DNA of 64,000 nucleotides from positions 4,833,211 to 4,897,210 of the forward strand of contig NW_023998417.1 in the NCBI RefSeq assembly GCF_014805625.2. Direction: 5' to 3'. Below the pieces are notes generated by a model, which saw nothing but the letters and a program-made list of their open reading frames with translations, had not been told where the DNA came from and did no database searches. This document shows, piece by piece, positions 62,491-64,000 of the stretch. The position numbers were made by a program, and so were the translations under genes. Each line of letters begins with the position of its first letter. Position 1 is the stretch's first letter. The stretch is from Glossina fuscipes. Lineage: Eukaryota > Arthropoda > Insecta > Diptera > Glossinidae.

Positions 62491-64000
62491 AAACCAAGCG
62501 CAGCGGAAACGCAGCGGACGTTTACGATATGAAACAGGGCGCAGACGTCAAAGTGCTGGTAATTTTGTCAACAAATATTTCTGATATTCGATATAACTGC
62601 GTGATTTAACTTAAATAATGGACTTAGCTTTTAATCATAGTATTGTATAAGCAGTCATCGTAGTGGAAACCAGGTAAAAAAACCAGGGAGATCTCTTTCT
62701 CAACACGAGTCCATTAAAGTAACAAAGTGATTACATATATATTTTTCCGATTATATTTAACTAACCAATATTGGAGCAGACAATAAAGTTAGTGAAATAC
62801 CTTCTATCTGGGTGGGTTTGGTTCGTTAAGGATTTCATTTCTTAAGCTTAGCGAGACAAATGAAATAAATGTTTCTTTCAAGTGTACAGTGAAATTAAAA
62901 ATTTGGACTTCAAATTAGTGATTTACAAAAAAAAAAGAGAAAACGAAAAGAAAAATCGTGTTCGCAGAAAAGAAATTTCCATCAACCTTCACCTATACTC
63001 TCATGCTGACGATTACTGCTACTACTATTGGTCGTATGAAAATTCTTGTCCTAACTGTTTCCTAGCTGTCGTACGTATGTTAGTGAATCAATGCTCAGGC
63101 GGGCATTGTTATTTCAGTAGAGTTTATATTGTGTTGCCCAGTTATTTGGTAGTTTTTATTATTATTGTTGCTGTTGCTGTTGCTGTTGCTATTGCTGTTG
63201 CTCTTACTGTTACTGTTACTGTTGATTACTGATTGATGATGAGGACGAAAATATTTGAAACAAAATTTCTGCAATGCACATAAATTTAAATGCTATGTAT
63301 TTATTTACATCAGTTGTTTATTGTTGTAATTGTTGTTACACTAAGTTAAATAGTACCAACACGTTACAATTGCTGTTGCATCGTTCATTGCATACCAAGT
63401 AAATTGTTGTTGACTTTATAAATTTCATGATATATACGTTGTATACGTTTTCATTGCTAGCAGGCAATCTTGTATAGCGCTACCAGGTGTTGCCTGGTCT
63501 AGTGGGTGTTGTGTTATTAGTTGGAAGTTGTTGTTATCATCAACGCCCAGCAATTTGGCAGCTCTTGTTCTATGGCTCGTTCATCGTTGCCAACAAAGTT
63601 AAATTAACTTGAAAGTGCAAAAAGTTTTCCTCAGGCTAATTGAAGATGTTCGTTGTTATTGTTGTTGTTACTGCTGTTGCGCGCTGCTTGCTACTGCTGT
63701 TCTTCTTGTTATTATTATTATTATTATTTGTATTCATGCAATATCTTGCTGGGTTGATTAATTATTTGCATTAACTTTCCTACGAAACCTTGCTTTATTA
63801 TTATATTGTTTAATACGGTGTGATAAATGAGTATATATATATATATATATATATATATGCAAAATGGCAATTCTCCGCCCAACGGGCTAATAATATATAG
63901 AAAATAAAAAAAAATAAAAAAAACATTTATCTAAGTGTTGTTAGTGATTATAAATTAATCGATACGCATTTATTAAACAAAATCCCTTTTTCCGTTCAAT
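62491..64000. other. noncoding stretch with triplet repeats
   Basis: No gene is supported. A GTTGCT/GTTACT-type array lies at about 63158-63226, more (GTT) and (ATT) repeats at about 63530-63730, and (TA)n at about 63832-63858. The 116-codon ORF at 62882-63232 ends in Val-Ala repeats read from the triplet array, so I do not call it. Confidence 0.55.
63158..63226 (+). repeat. GTTGCT/GTTACT triplet array
   Basis: About 68 bp of imperfect GTT-GCT and GTT-ACT units. Confidence 0.85.

Noticed and set aside
62882..63232. 116-codon plus-strand ORF
   Set aside because: The last third is Val-Ala-Thr repeats read from a GTTGCT array, and the start is an A-rich Lys/Glu run; no domain is visible.

Overview
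The window looks like nuclear DNA of a higher fly (Diptera, Schizophora). By eye about two thirds of the bases are A or T. It is full of (TA)n, (GT)n, (GA)n and poly-A/T tracts. The two convincing genes use fly-style splice sites and start contexts, and the recognisable mobile DNA is a mariner relic and tRNA-derived repeats. I cannot name the species; a tephritid-like fly is only a guess. No operons, CRISPR arrays, rRNA genes or functional tRNAs are visible. Three runs of N mark assembly gaps.

The window is gene-poor. The best gene models are: (1) the first coding exon of a SAM-domain protein of the SAMD5/SASH1 type on the minus strand (6429-6800). It is preceded in the same frame by a Ser/Thr-rich 97-codon ORF that ends in a single TGA four codons before the SAM start. 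(2) A complete two-exon gene on the plus strand (39311-39775) for a 120-residue, methionine-rich, cysteine-free protein with a signal peptide, which I do not recognise. Weaker candidates are a 59-codon ORF at 20257-20436, ORFs downstream of the secreted-protein gene (40078-40481), an unrecognised open stretch at 25277-25759, and an Asp-rich ORF cut by an assembly gap (14605-14865).

Region by region: 1-6.25 kb is AT-rich noncoding DNA with one copy of a dispersed repeat (640-880) and an unexplained GC-rich structured island (3336-3735). 6.4-7.1 kb holds the SAM gene 5' end. 8.1-8.64 kb is an LTR-like, purine-rich island. 9.96-10.7 kb is a strongly strand-asymmetric polypurine minisatellite. 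11-39 kb is mostly simple-repeat-rich noncoding DNA with islands of more complex sequence: a tandem duplication at 16.7-16.9 kb, a small ORF at 20.3 kb, an open stretch at 25.3-25.8 kb, a polypyrimidine tract at 27.5-27.8 kb and a second copy of the dispersed repeat at 36 kb. 39.2-40.5 kb holds the secreted-protein gene and its neighbours. 40.5-64 kb is noncoding, with two copies of a composite tRNA-like repeat (45.3-45.7 and 61.6-61.96 kb), a broken mariner transposase next to the second copy (62.0-62.5 kb), a decayed minisatellite (58.26-58.42 kb) and many microsatellites.

No pathway links the genes. The SAM gene is probably an intracellular adaptor and the 39 kb gene is secreted; they lie on opposite strands about 32 kb apart.
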